Assembly: GCA_018894105.1 (NCBI GenBank)
Contig: CM032123.1
Coordinates: 22,979,744-23,043,743 of the forward strand
DNA length: 64,000 bases
Source: Jacaranda mimosifolia
Lineage: Eukaryota > Streptophyta > Magnoliopsida > Lamiales > Bignoniaceae
Direction: 5' to 3'
Shown here: positions 22,536 to 34,399 of the stretch, in pieces
How the letters are laid out: every line of letters begins with the position of its first letter
How positions within the stretch are numbered: position 1 is the stretch's first letter
The notes under the pieces: generated by a model
Seen by the model: the letters and a program-made list of their open reading frames with translations, nothing else
Told to the model about the DNA's origin: nothing
The model's database searches: none
Position numbers and translations under genes: made by a program

Positions 22536-24150
22536 GGAATTAAGTTTCTTATAGGCATTGGCGTTGGCCAACATTTGAGGCCTATGAGAGATCATGTCGT
22601 TTTCACTACATCAATTGTTGCTTTGTAACATGTAACACTATATGAAGTGCACAAGTTTTAGTGATAAGTACTTTGAAGCAACATGAGTGGCTCCTCTCAT
22701 GGACAAGGTTGTTTATTACTCAAAACAAGAAATCACAAGCACATGAACTCTTTTATAAAAGCGAATGCATATATGTAAACTATCATGATGGTCGTGGGTA
22801 GAATTTCTTTAAGTTGAAGGAACTCTTCATTCTAGGGATGCTCTTGCCATTCATGCTCTGCAACTTGTAAGTTTCAGCATTCATAGTTTCAATCACATTT
22901 GTAAGCATCTTGTAGCAGTCAAGCTCATAGTTGTTGGTTCTTTGGTCCTTATCTCTTCCAATAGTGTGGATAGTGATTTGTTCTTACTGAGTTGTTGGAC
23001 TTCAAAAGTGTGCTCATTATCCTTGGTGGAAATTATCAGAGCATTAACTTGGGGAGAATGGTACTTGTTTTGCTGGGGTAAATAATTTGATATACATCCT
23101 CCACTTCTCATGTGCATTGGGCAACAGAGTCATGTTAGCCAACCATATTAGATCTCAGTCTATCAGAGTATAATTTTCTCTGGACTATGTCTACCTTTTT
23201 CTTTTGATACCATGTCATCTCCCCTATTTGAGGAGGTCTAGCGTACCTTCTACAAACAAATCTGAGCTTTTTCTACGAAGGAGGGTCAAATATTCTTCCA
23301 TCATAGATTCTTTATTTTTGTTTTATGGGATTTTGCTCTATGGCCAGAGTCTAGACTACATAGAATTACAACATGAGTTGTTTATCCTTCTCCCCTTCTC
23401 GTTGTTTGTTTGATTTGGGTCATTTTGGGCCTTTGATGCTGCTTTAGCTATCATCAATATGTTAGCATAATACTCCATGGCCATTCTTTAGTCTCCAACT
23501 ATTTCTCTAGAATCATCAGAGTAGAGGACTTTATCTACATGTAGCACGCGCAAACTGTTGTCTGTGATGACATTGTTAGCTAGAGGGTCCTTCACTACCA
23601 AGAATTTGACCATGCATCTTGGTCATTCGCTTCAGACAAGTGCCCAGGGACAATAGAAGAGAATCTTTCTCCAAGCCTCTACAGTTTTGACACATCTTGT
23701 ACTTTATTATTCAGTCTCTAGTCCAAGTACTTTGCATGGATCACCTTTTTTCAGCCGTTTCCAATTCTGAGAAGTAGAAGAATTTCCTCGCCCTTACATC
23801 AAAGATTTCTGGAGATCTCAATAGTCAATAAATGGCGTTCTCTGCTGGCTTATGAACAACTATATATGCCTCGATTTATTCCATATAGAATGAAGAGATT
23901 GTTTGCTATTTGAGGACAATTTCTTTTGCTCTCACTTGGTAATGATCGATGCATAGTTGCCATTCATCTTTTACTCTTTTTTCTCGTCATATTTGGCAAT
24001 GATGATTGATGCATATAGTTGTTGTACTTAGACATGTAACTCTCTACATTAGGGAATGCATATATACAGGAAAAAAGCTATTATATTTAGTAAGCATCAT
24101 TTTATTATGCAATGTACACCTGGAAAAATTGAAAAAATAAACATAATAAG
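22536..24150. other. Unassigned non-coding stretch
   Basis: About 1.6 kb without a recognised gene. Open frames of 60-75 codons at 22893-23117 (minus) and 23204-23413 (plus) show no domain and are not conserved elsewhere in the window. Composition is less AT-rich than the region to the right and looks like old retroelement DNA. Confidence 0.4.
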
Positions 24151-24154
24151 AATT

Positions 24155-24478
24155 TTATGAGATTTGATATGATATTGGCCTTCTTGCTTTTCTTGTATGA
24201 CTGATTGTGTATAAATATAAGTAATAGTAAGCGATTAACTTAATAATTATTATACTTTTGTTACATAAACAACAAATACCAAATGAGAGCCAAAGAAATG
24301 TTGATCTGTCCATTCTTTGTGGTGTAGACATAGGCATATATATAGCGCCATAGCCATTCACAAGCCTATATATAGAGAACAAGGTCATCTTGAGTTCATC
24401 CCCGGAAATCTTCGATAAAAGGATGTGAAAATTCCTTGGATTTTCAGAATTGATAGGGCCAAAAAAATGGTGATCCAT
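24155..24478 (-). CDS. Unrecognised 107-codon open frame
   Basis: Starts MDHHFFGPINSENPRNF and contains a stretch rich in Ile, Tyr and Leu near its end. I do not recognise any family. It is the longest frame in the gene-free region 22.5-30 kb, and its first 75 residues have a balanced composition, which is the only argument for it. A chance frame or a fragment of a dead gene is more likely than a working gene. No promoter or intron signals were evident. Confidence 0.15.
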   Translation of the reverse strand: MDHHFFGPINSENPRNFHILLSKISGDELKMTLFSIYRLVNGYGAIYMPMSTPQRMDRSTFLWLSFGICCLCNKSIIIIKLIAYYYLYLYTISHTRKARRPISYQIS

Positions 24479-24643
24479 GAAAAGTATTTAGCTAAGAGAT
24501 TAAATGATGAAATAGAAATATGCAGAAATGTCATAAAAACAAAAATCTAAAAGAGTCTTGGCTACTCATGAGTTTTTCTTCATTCATTTTCCTCCTAGTA
24601 CATAATATCTAGCAATAACACAACAACAAAAAAATATTTTAAA

Positions 24644-24644
<1 letters not shown>

Positions 24645-24679
<35 letters not shown>
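24645..24679. repeat. Compound microsatellite (TA)n(CA)n
   Basis: TATATATATATATA runs straight into about eleven CA units ending at 24679. Confidence 0.95.
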
Positions 24680-24680
<1 letters not shown>

Positions 24681-25050
24681 AAAACATCAAAGAATGATTA
24701 TATAGAAAAAAGAATGACAAAGGCAAAAAAATAAAATTAATAAAAATAAATGATGTAAAATGTTTAAACATAAATGAAATAAATCAAAAGTAGGAAAAAA
24801 TAAGAATATCAAAAGGGAAATAGTTCAATCACTAAACCTAACAAAGTGCTGAAAAGATTGAATTTTATTTTATGTATGCATTTTCGTTCCAAATGAAGTC
24901 ATATTTATATACGTGAAATAAGCATATAATGTTAATCAGATGGACCAAATCATATCATGATGAATCTAAATATATATATATAATCAAATATATATCACTG
25001 GATTGCTTAGCGTGATTACACTGACCACCTATTATATTGCAAAATAAATG

Positions 25051-25310
25051 TAAAGTGAATCTCAAATCAAAGAAATTATATTAATCAAAGAACTAAATCA
25101 TTGTAAAATGAAATATATTTAGAAAAGATAGTGCATATTGTGCTTTAATCATATAATTCCATAATAACAGCAATCAACCCTTTGATAAAGTGAATCTCAA
25201 ATTAAAGAAATTACATTAATAAAAAAATTAAATCATTTTGAAATGAAATATATTTAGAAAAGATAGTGTGAATTATGCTTTAATCATATAGTTCCATAAT
25301 AGTAATATAA
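25051..25310. repeat. Tandem duplication, 135-bp unit, two copies
   Basis: 25051-25185 and 25186 to about 25310 both read TAAAGTGAATCTCAAAT, later AAATGAAATATATTTAG and AAAAGATAGTG, and end TTCCATAATA. Differences are mainly substitutions. No coding content. Confidence 0.85.
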
Positions 25311-25792
25311 CCCTTCGATTCTTAACATGCAATTAACTTAACATGCAGGCAAATTTATTTTAAAGGTGATTAGATGTCATTTTCTTATAAATATGTAACT
25401 ATATATTCACACAATGAAATTGGAAAAGTTGAAATACGAACATGTATATTATTATATATTGGCACATATCTTGTGGTATGCATAAATAACAAAAATAATA
25501 TAATAGTAGTCAAATTTCCAAAACTATGTATAATATCTTAAAAAAAATAAAATTAGATATCAAAATTTTAGAACCCAGTTTGGCCTAGAAGAAAGTAGAT
25601 ATATTAACATCCATCATAACAACTCTTTGGCCATTTGCTAAAAAAAAAAATAAAAATCCCTAATTTTGAATAACTGTTAAATTCTCAAAAAGGAAATGAA
25701 AATATAATCTTAATCATTACATGTATTTTACAAAAAATCATATGACTCACTCACCACATAAAAAGAAATGTACAAAATATTAAATGATATGA

Positions 25793-25908
25793 TAAAGAAT
25801 GGACCTTCGCTTATCTCAACCCCGAAAGCTAGTTCAAGAGATGAGGATTGTTCAAAATTATATATAGAGACCACAATTTATTTATTTCACCGATGTGGGA
25901 CGCTAACA
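25793..25908 (-). repeat. Second copy of the 120-bp LTR/TRIM-like unit
   Basis: Same order of words as 20183-20302: AATGGACCTT, CTCAACCCC, GATGAGGATTG, ATATATAGAGACCAC, TTTCACCGATGTGGGAC. It is bracketed by TAAATGATATGA (25781-25792) and TAAATGATGTGA (25909-25920), a 12-bp near-repeat that could include a target duplication. Confidence 0.6.
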
Positions 25909-27253
25909 TAAATGATGTGATGCAATTTTATAATGGAAGATCAACAAAAATTCTTCATTTAAAAAAAAAAAAACAGAAAAAAAGATATCCAATAACAAAT
26001 TAATGATTAGAAAAAGTATTAAAACAATAGCATACCATTTCATATAATAATAAAAAATGTAACGAGTTTTTCAAATACATGATACAATTCAATATACCAA
26101 AAGCACCTAATCATGTGAAGATAGGTCCGTGGATATTAATCACATATGGGCTAATGTAGTTTATTATACAAATTATTTATTTTTTTGTCAGCCTATATAA
26201 ATGTCAAACTTAAATATGTCATTCCATACTATTCTTCAATTTCATGCATTGTAGGTTAACGATACTTTTCATTTATGATGATGCGGATCCATACTATTAT
26301 ATATATATTATAGAAGTGAAAATTTGATCATTCTCATCACATCCATACTAAAAGCGTCCATTTACAAATTGAACAAGATTTAATATACTCAACATTTGCT
26401 TACTATATTTTGTTTCAATGACAAACGTTATTTAAAAATGAAACGATTATAAATTTTTCAATAATTTGTTTTCTAGAAAACACCAAAGCATTTCGAAATT
26501 GATATCAGTTTTTCCATTAATTTCATGAATATGCCTAAAATTGTTTGACAATTAATGGAGAAGATTACAACAAGTTCAACAAAATGATAAATATAATAAT
26601 ATATTTAGTGCTGATAATTTATTAGGACTAGATATAATTTGTAATTTAGAGTACCATATTTTCATAATTAGCATTAAATAGTATTCGTGTGGACTTTTTG
26701 CATCAACGTTGGAACTAAATCATTGTAATTTAGATAATATTATTCATCACATTAGATTGCAATAACAATATTTAAATTTTACAAGAATTAAATATTCATA
26801 ATCTAGACCATATTTTCATTGAAGTGTATGACTATAATCTCATCACCACCAGAATTGAATAATTTTTATACTCTCCCACGCAAAAGATTGGCAAATCACG
26901 TACGTATTTGTAGAAGGTAGCAATACAAGAAAATGGTGACTTACTTAGAACTAAGTATTTGTCATTTACAGAAATTCTATTTAGTATTAGAAAAACAAAA
27001 TCTATGGACTTTGCCTATGTCTTTCTGAGTAATAGATCGATAAAGCCCTACAATTTTACATAGTATTTAAGATATTTCAATATAACAAAAGTAAAATTGT
27101 TTCTCAATAGCATATTTATGAGCTTTTAGTTTTGCCCTTAATATGCAATATTGTGCCACGTTCGGTGAATGATCCATATATGATTAATCAATTACTGATT
27201 TTTATCATTACCAAGAAGTACAATACAATAATGATTTGTTATCATGAGTTGAG

Positions 27254-28438
27254 AGGGGTTGTAATTTGAATGGGTTGAGTGGATTCGAGTTGGGTTCAAG
27301 TAGGGATTTAACATTAATTTTCGCAATCTGAATCCAACCCAACCTGATTTATATTATGCCAAGATCGGATCGACCTAATTTTTAAAATAATTATTTTGAA
27401 TATTTGTTTTAATTTTTAGAAACTTTTTGGTATTTTTATTTTTTAATTTTTTTCTATTTTTAATTATTAATAAATTAGAATAGAGTAAGGAGTTCTCATT
27501 ATAACTTCACAAATGCACTCAAATAATTTTAATTGAACCACATAATATATTGATTTTTAGGACTTTTTTCCTTTCATTTTCTAGCATCTATGGGTTCATA
27601 AAAATATTGAAATCACAAAGTGTTTTACTTTTTAAAATATCATACTTTTTTTAAGTTTTACTCACCCACTCTCTTTAATTTTTGGATCTTTTTGTGTCGA
27701 TTAAATTATCTCTTTTAACTTTTTAAAATTAATGCCGTTATTTTTTAATTTTATATTGATTCAATTAAGCAATACATAAATTAATAAAAATATATCATCA
27801 AGCAAATAAGTAAAAACAGATATTTTAAATTATCACATAATTTATTATAAAAACTTGCTTAAATCTTTTGAATTTTTTATAACCTTCCAACATAAAGAAT
27901 TTTATCTATTTATATATGCAAAATCTTGCGTTGTATTAGGCCTAAGGAAAACTTCTAGAACAATTTAGGAGTTGAAGCAGTGTTTTGCTAACTCTTTGAA
28001 GTACAATTTTTATGTCCACTTGGATATAAAAATAATCATTATAAGTAATTTAATATTTTAATAATCAATCCTATATGATTGTGAAAATAAATAAGACCAA
28101 AAAATGCCAAAGTAGTAATTTTGATATTGCTAAAGTTCAAGATTTTAAGTTTTATTTTGTTATTTTATATTTTTACTCCTAAAAAAATTTAAATTTTATT
28201 TGTTTAATTCGGATTGGGTCGAGTTGGTTTAGGTGGGTTTGGGGTTGTCATGTGACCCACAATCAAATTTTGGATTGTTCGTGTAACCTGAAATTCAACC
28301 CAACGCAACCCTTTTTGTTTGGGTTCTTATTCGTGTCGACCTAATTGGACCCGAACCCAAAATTGGTCAACTGAAATCCAAATTTTTCTTGTCGAGCACG
28401 TGCTGAATTATCGTGTCGTGTTGGAAATTGCCACCCCT
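27254..28438. mobile_element. hAT-like non-autonomous element, GGGTTG type
   Basis: About 1185 bp with ends AGGGGTTGTAATTT and AAATTGCCACCCCT, flanked by the 8-bp duplication GAGTTGAG/AAGTTGAG (27246-27253 and 28439-28446). The left end is full of GGGTTGAG/CCCAACCC words, the right end of the complementary words. The middle is AT-rich without coding potential. Copy A keeps the empty site (GTGAGTTGATTATTATGAA at about 14631), which proves insertion. Confidence 0.82.
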
Positions 28439-29183
28439 AAGTTGAGTATTATGAACAAACAATGAATTGCATTTAAATTCCATTATTTTCTTTACCAATG
28501 CTAAATACAACCTTAAATAACTAAGTAAAGTTAAAAATTGTTTGGGTTTTATTATTATTGGCTTATCAGAAGACAGCATCTAGTCATCTCCAATATAATT
28601 TAGCACAAGAAGTAAATCAAATTTAAGAATCTTATGTATGATCAATTTTGTCTCAAAGTCCTAAACGAACTTTCATGCTAAGGGTGAAGTACTGAATCCC
28701 TAATTGAGGATTGCACTTACTTTTAGAGAATAACTCTAGTAAGAAAGTGATTAAATGCCCCTCTGTGTAGTTAACATTGGGAATATTTATAAACTTTGGA
28801 TTAAAGTTTTAAGCCCAAACCCCTGTTCACATCTTGCGCGTATTCGTATGCGAAAGTTTCTAACATTAAGGAGCGCCTTCTAAATAATAATTTTACCAAA
28901 TTGGCATTTAGTCAGATTTTAGTCATATCATACAATCCCTACAGCCGAGTGGAAGTTTCCGTCCAGAGTAGATAATAAAGTCCATTTATAATTCATTATT
29001 AATTTTATTAAGTTATTTATCACCAATTTCTACTTTAATTTTTTTTCAAGAACAAATTTGAACTTAAATTATTTTTGTTATATGTGTCGAATTATCAATG
29101 GCTGGCGGGTTTTGTTATGTTCTTATATTTATTCTGAAAAAGAGGGGCCTTACGCCTTGTCTTGCTTCTCCCAAAAGTTATTA

Positions 29184-29634
29184 GGCTTGTTTATTTACAA
29201 ACTCTCAATTTATTTTTCAACTCCAAAAACTTAAACAAACAAACACTACACTTTCTCCAATTTCACTCCCAAAATACAAAATTTATTCTCAAAATATCCC
29301 TACTATTCACACTATAAACACATTCTCCAAAGTTTCAATCAATTATCTCATCATTACAAATATATACACATACTACCAATCATACAATCTATATATACAC
29401 ACATATAAATAATTTTAAAATACTCATTTCACCCCACAAACCTAACAAAAAAATTATTAATGTGACATCTTGCCCCCCAAAACACAAACAAACAAATCAT
29501 TTTCTCTCAATTTATTCTCTACCTACCTCCCAAAATACCAATCAATAACCATCATATTCCCCAACCCCACTTCCCAAAATTCATTCTCCCAAAAAATTTT
29601 GGAAGAATGCCTCAATTCACATCCAAACAAAGCC
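29184..29634. mobile_element. Possible Tourist-like MITE
   Basis: Left end GGCTTGTTTATTTAC and right end ATCCAAACAAAGCC form an imperfect inverted repeat like the Tourist/Harbinger ends (GGCTTTGTTTGG). It lies within DNA absent from copy A. No clear 3-bp TTA/TAA duplication is visible on the right, so the boundaries are tentative. Confidence 0.35.
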
Positions 29635-30868
29635 ATCGTTTTTCAAGAGCCATTGTGATGGAGTCCAAAAGTAATAGCCTGCGATTGCTTGTGGGGAGAA
29701 ATCCCGTTTCTCCATTTGTGGAGCAAGAAAAATTTATAAAGTCACGATTGAATGTGGGGTGATCTCATATCTTCGGGAATAAGTGAAAAACTCTGGCACA
29801 ACCTCTATTCTCACCTCCTAAGTCTGATGTCTCAACACCCCCACCCCCCTCTCTCTCTCTCTCACACGCACACATACACGATGCCCCCACTTTTCAATTG
29901 TCTCTTCTCCCTCTGTCTTTCCCTTTTTGTTTGTTTGCTTCGTTTTTTGTTTGTTTTTTTTTTTTTCATATTTTTTTATGCTTTTGTCAATATTAATATA
30001 TTACTTTAAGTTTTTTCTTTTTTATTTTCCATTTAAAATTGTATGAAAAATGTATATTTCTAATTTTTAAATATGAATTTTATTAAGAATTAAATATTTA
30101 TTTAAACTTATTATAGATAATTTAAATATTATTATATTAGTTTAATATATATTATTAATTTTTACAAACTTTATAAAGAAATTTTGTTTGAATTTAAAAT
30201 TTCCATATCTTATTATAAAAAATATAAGATCTTATAATTATATTATATATATTATGTATAGAATTTTTTTTTTACTATTACAGCTCAAAATTTGTTAGTA
30301 AAAACAATCATTAAAAAAATAATTTATTTATTTATTTTATAATAATAAAGTAATATATAAAATAAATAACAAATTTCATAAATTAATTTGGACAGTACAC
30401 AATTTTTTTATTTTCTTTCGTAATTATTAAGAAAAATAAATTTTCAACAAACACGATTAATTGAAAAATAGTATGAGAATTAATTTTACGATAAAGTAAT
30501 TTATGTTGGACCTACTCCAAAATTATAAAATTAGTAGATGATCTATTTTTTAAAATTAAAAAAATTAAATTTATTAAATTTATAAATTATTTATAATTTT
30601 TTTGATATATTCTATATCCTAAACAAACCCAAAAATCAAAACTCATACAAAAATCTCATTTTCTCAAACATATCTCAAAAATATTCCCACAATCATTTAC
30701 AATCTCACATCACATCAATCAATCATATCACTATAATCATTATAATTTATCCCACAACCATTCACAATTCCATTCCCCATTTTCCATATCTCTCAAACAA
30801 CAAAACAACCCCAAAATCTCTTAAACATGAAAAATGAAACATGATCTCACAAGCAATCAAGGCATAAG
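29635..30868. other. AT-rich inserted DNA in copy B
   Basis: Not present in copy A. It contains a pyrimidine/CA simple-repeat patch at about 29841-29880 and a long AT-rich stretch (30000-30610) without genes. The open frame at 29752-30009 is only this simple repeat read as protein. Confidence 0.5.
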
Positions 30869-31225
30869 TTCCCATATTTTTCTCTCTCCCTTCTCTCGTT
30901 TTCCTTCTTCCTCCTTTACGTTTTATTCTTTGTTTCATGTCTTTGAGTAGATTTCACCGAAAATAGAATACCATGTGGGGAAACTTTTTGAATTGTGGAG
31001 GGAGTTCTCAAGGAGGAGTGAAATCACGAATTGAGAGAGCGAAGGAAATGAGGAAGCGGAGTGTAGCCAACTTGGCCTCAGTCGCCAGTGCTTGGTGGCC
31101 GCGTGGCATGGTTGACCTACGTTGCCTACGTAGTGCGTAGCTATGGTTGATGCGAGGTCGGTCGCATCGCATGACAACGGTGCCTAGCTTGTATGGCGTT
31201 CGTGGTTGTTTAAAGGTATTCTAGA

Positions 31226-32215
31226 GGGTTGCTTTTGATTCTTCCAACTCATATTCATCAAGGTCCCATTGCGGAGACTATTAGGACTTGTTTGTTTGAG
31301 TATATAAGATTATAAGGAATTAATATGCTTGTGATACATAAATTAAAAATAATATTTAAAATCATATAATATATTATTCGCTTTGATTTTAGAAATTAGT
31401 GATATCACATACTTAATACTATCTAATATTTGGTGGCAAGATTGCTTAATGTGATTACACTTTGTAATATCCAAAATTTCATAACTTCTAAGAAGGTAAA
31501 TTTTTAAAATTTGGTATAAGGCGTTGAGGATATGGTCTTTATGAAGATAAGAATGTCATTTCATTTTCTATCAGATCAAATTTGAAAGGATGAAAAATGA
31601 ATCAGGCCAAGATGGTTTAATCTATAAACCAATCTGGTCCATGATATCATATCGAGTCATAAAAATGTGAAGCAAATAAGAGATAAAGTTTGAAAATGAA
31701 TCTATCAAACTTTATTCAATGAAGCAAACTAGTCCTTAGGGATCCTATACCCCTTCTTCTGCTTTTGTGCCTTGTTTCTACTGACTTGATTCTCACATCC
31801 AAGGCCTTAGAAGCAGCAAATCCTCAAATTTGAGTTCAAAAATAATGTACCCTTCACTTCAGTCGACAAAAAGAAAACTAAATTGGACCTAACAATCTAT
31901 TAAGACTGACGGGGGCATTTTTTGCACCCATAAAATACTTTAATTTGGGCCCAAAACTAATATGCTTGTAAAAAGTTAAAACAATTAAAGTGGATCCATT
32001 TTGACTCCCCATGAAGACTAAAGCACACAGAAGGACGTCAGGTGGCAGGACCCCATCAACCTTCCTATTCCTAGGAATCCACTCTGAATCAAAGAAAGAC
32101 TTCCAGGAGGTCTCTTTGAGTCCAAACGATAAGCTTATCCATATTTAGGAAAACACTGAAAGGAGGAGTCAAAATCGTGATACAATCTAAAGCAATATAA
32201 TCATTCTACACACAC
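31226..32215. other. Non-coding stretch right of copy B
   Basis: No gene recognised. AGGACTTGTTTGTTTGAG at 31286 resembles a MITE end, but no partner was found. GATTGCTTA-TGTGATTACAC at 31441 recurs at 24998-25020, a short dispersed repeat. Confidence 0.4.
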
Positions 32216-33010
32216 AGTGACGGATTTAGAAATAAAAATATGGGAGGGCCAAAATTTATAAAAATATAAAAGTTTAAATATAAATTTTATATTTTACAAA
32301 TTCAAGATATATGATTTATATTGAAGTTGAGCACAATGACCTTTTATACCATAAATTTCATTAGTCATTGAATCATTGTAAAAAAAAAATATGTGTAATA
32401 CCATTCTCAATGCAATTAACTAAGCAATTGGCTAAAAAATTATTTTTTATTTTATTTTTTAGCCTCTTTTTCATAATATTTATAACCGGAAAATTTTTCT
32501 TACTTGTAGATGTTAAAAGATAAAGAAAATTCAAAAACGTCTTTTTTAATATATTCATTTAATTACTTTTGTCTCTTTCTTTCGATCTTGTTAAAGTAAA
32601 AAAAGATTAATTTTAATTATTTTTCAAGTCTTTAAGGTTCTTTTTAATTACACTCCTATACATTTTTCTCACACGAATAAAATGAAAACACTCTAATGGA
32701 TCTAACCTAATTGCAATCTTCATTTGATTACTTGATTGTGAATATAGACTTAAAATTTTATTTTGAGTTTATAAAATTAAATTTATTTTTATTGTTAATT
32801 AAAAATCAATTAATTTAATACAAAAAATGTAAATAATTAATTTTTTTATTTAAAGCCCAACAGAAAAATTAAATCTTTTAAAATGAGTGTTATTAAAAAT
32901 TAATATTTTAATTAATAGTAAATAACGTATTCTTTTAAAATTTAAATTTAAATTGCGGCTGCTTCCCCCCACCCCCCCGGGTAATCCGCCCCCCCCCCCC
33001 CCCCCCCCCC
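32216..33010. mobile_element. Decayed TIR element ending in a poly-C run
   Basis: The left end AGTGACGGATTTAG...TGGGAGGGCC and the right end ...CCCCCCGGGTAATCCGCC are roughly inverted, a type common in plants (..TGACGGA.. with a G-rich subterminal region). The right end runs into 22 consecutive C (32989-33010), so the true terminus is lost. The interior is AT-rich without a transposase. The superfamily cannot be decided. Confidence 0.5.
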
Positions 33011-33677
33011 ACACATCTGATCAATCAAGAATTTCTCAATCAACTAGCCATAATTTTGCTATCAAGTCTTTTTGCACTTCATGCACCTCAATTTAGTATT
33101 CTTCACCTCTTTGTAAGTACAACTACATTTTACTAATCAACGTCTACTTCATTTCTTGCTTTGCATTCGATTTTCTTGAGCGCTCCTTCATTCATTTGAG
33201 AATGATGCTACACACGCTGAATCTGAATTTGATTTGTTTAAAAAGTTGCAGGGTTAGTCAAACAAGAAATTTTAGAGGTATTAGTTTGATACATTTCATC
33301 AATCATTTTGAAGAAGTTTAAAACAATGATTCATTCTATTTTTCAAAAAAAATTCATTTTTACTATTGTTGTGTATGCGCACACACATACACACTTGCAC
33401 AATAATAAGCATTTACCAAATTTTAACTTTCAATTTCTAGAGCAAATAATTTTTTTAAAATTTCAATTTTTATTAATGTTATGTATGCACAAATATACTG
33501 GCACGCCTAAACACTCACCAAATTTAATTTGTAATTTTTTAAGCAAACAGTTTCAACAATCAATAATAAATAATTAAATAATAGAATTAAAATACAATAG
33601 CAATTAGTGTAAAAAACAAGGGATATTAGCATTTATCCCTATCCCCCCCCCTCCAAAAAAAAAACAATTAAGCGGTA
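33011..33677. other. AT-rich spacer before gypsy-A
   Basis: Nothing recognised. The frame at 33308-33577 is low-complexity (His, Asn, Phe, Lys), with no domain. Confidence 0.4.
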
Positions 33678-34225
33678 TGCTAACCTCGGAACAATGACCC
33701 CCGACTAACAAGATGACAGTATTTAATATTGCTAGGGCACAGTACGCCTTTTATCCAATCCCACTAACAGTTGCCTGCATCACTCATAACCTGGACAAAA
33801 GCTATCAGACTATAAAGAAATAGTGTCAGCCTTCCCTATCAAATCAGTTTGCCTGCTTATCCACCCTTAAGTAAAAGACCAATGCACCCTCAACTCGAAA
33901 GAAATTTCTACAAACCCCTTCAGGGCTTATCAGTAAAGACACTGTACCATCTCTGTATAAATATGTCGCCTTATCCACTTTGCAAGGTAAGCCCTTCAGT
34001 TTTATATTCTGCCCCAACTAAGTTAAATTCAACTTCTCTCTCAAGTTTACTGACTTAAACATCAAAGGATTTTAGCCGAGAGCCATCTCAGCAAGCCCAA
34101 TGAGGCTTTTTGTAGTCCCATGTTTGACCCTCGAACTTACAATTGAATTAAGTTTCAAACCCATCAACAGCAACTGTTTCCATCATAAACCTCTCTAAAT
34201 CAAAGCTTTAGATTTACCCACATCA
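33678..34225 (+). repeat. 5' LTR of gypsy-A
   Basis: Matches 54481-55025: AACAAGATGA-GTATTTAATATTG, AAAGAAATAGTGT, AAAAGACCAA, CGCCTTATCCACT-TGCAAGG. It ends ACCCACATCA and is followed by TTTTAGTGTCGTTTGCGCG, a worn TTTGGCGCCGTTTG-type PBS of Tat/gypsy elements. TATAAATATG at about 33954 may be its TATA box. Confidence 0.82.
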
Positions 34226-34399
34226 TTTTAGTGTCGTTTGCGCGAATGAAACTTCCAATCGGACAATGGTCACACTAAAAGCACGATGTCAGTAAACAAA
34301 AGTTTGGCACCCAACCTTCCCACCCAAGAAGACAATATACCAGTCACCAACATAAATGCTAATGAATAGGATGTACCAAGCCCCAACATCTGACCAACA

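Larger units (their letters stand above)
25980..31225. repeat. Diverged duplication, copy B
   Basis: Matches copy A (13060-15757) block by block. Extra DNA absent from A: 27254-28438 (mobile element) and 29183 to about 30866 (insertion, perhaps composite). Conversely, the 13242-13657 element of A is absent here. After 31200 it continues with TTTTGATTCTTCCAACTCATATTCATCAAGG, whose counterpart in A was pushed to about 20985 by insertions. Confidence 0.7.

Noticed and set aside
29752..30009. 85-codon frame with His/Thr and Phe runs
   Set aside because: Translation of CT/CA simple repeats and a T-rich tract in inserted DNA.
33678..34225. 5-bp target duplication for gypsy-A
   Set aside because: CGGTA or GCGGTA on the left does not match ACTAG on the right; no duplication can be claimed.
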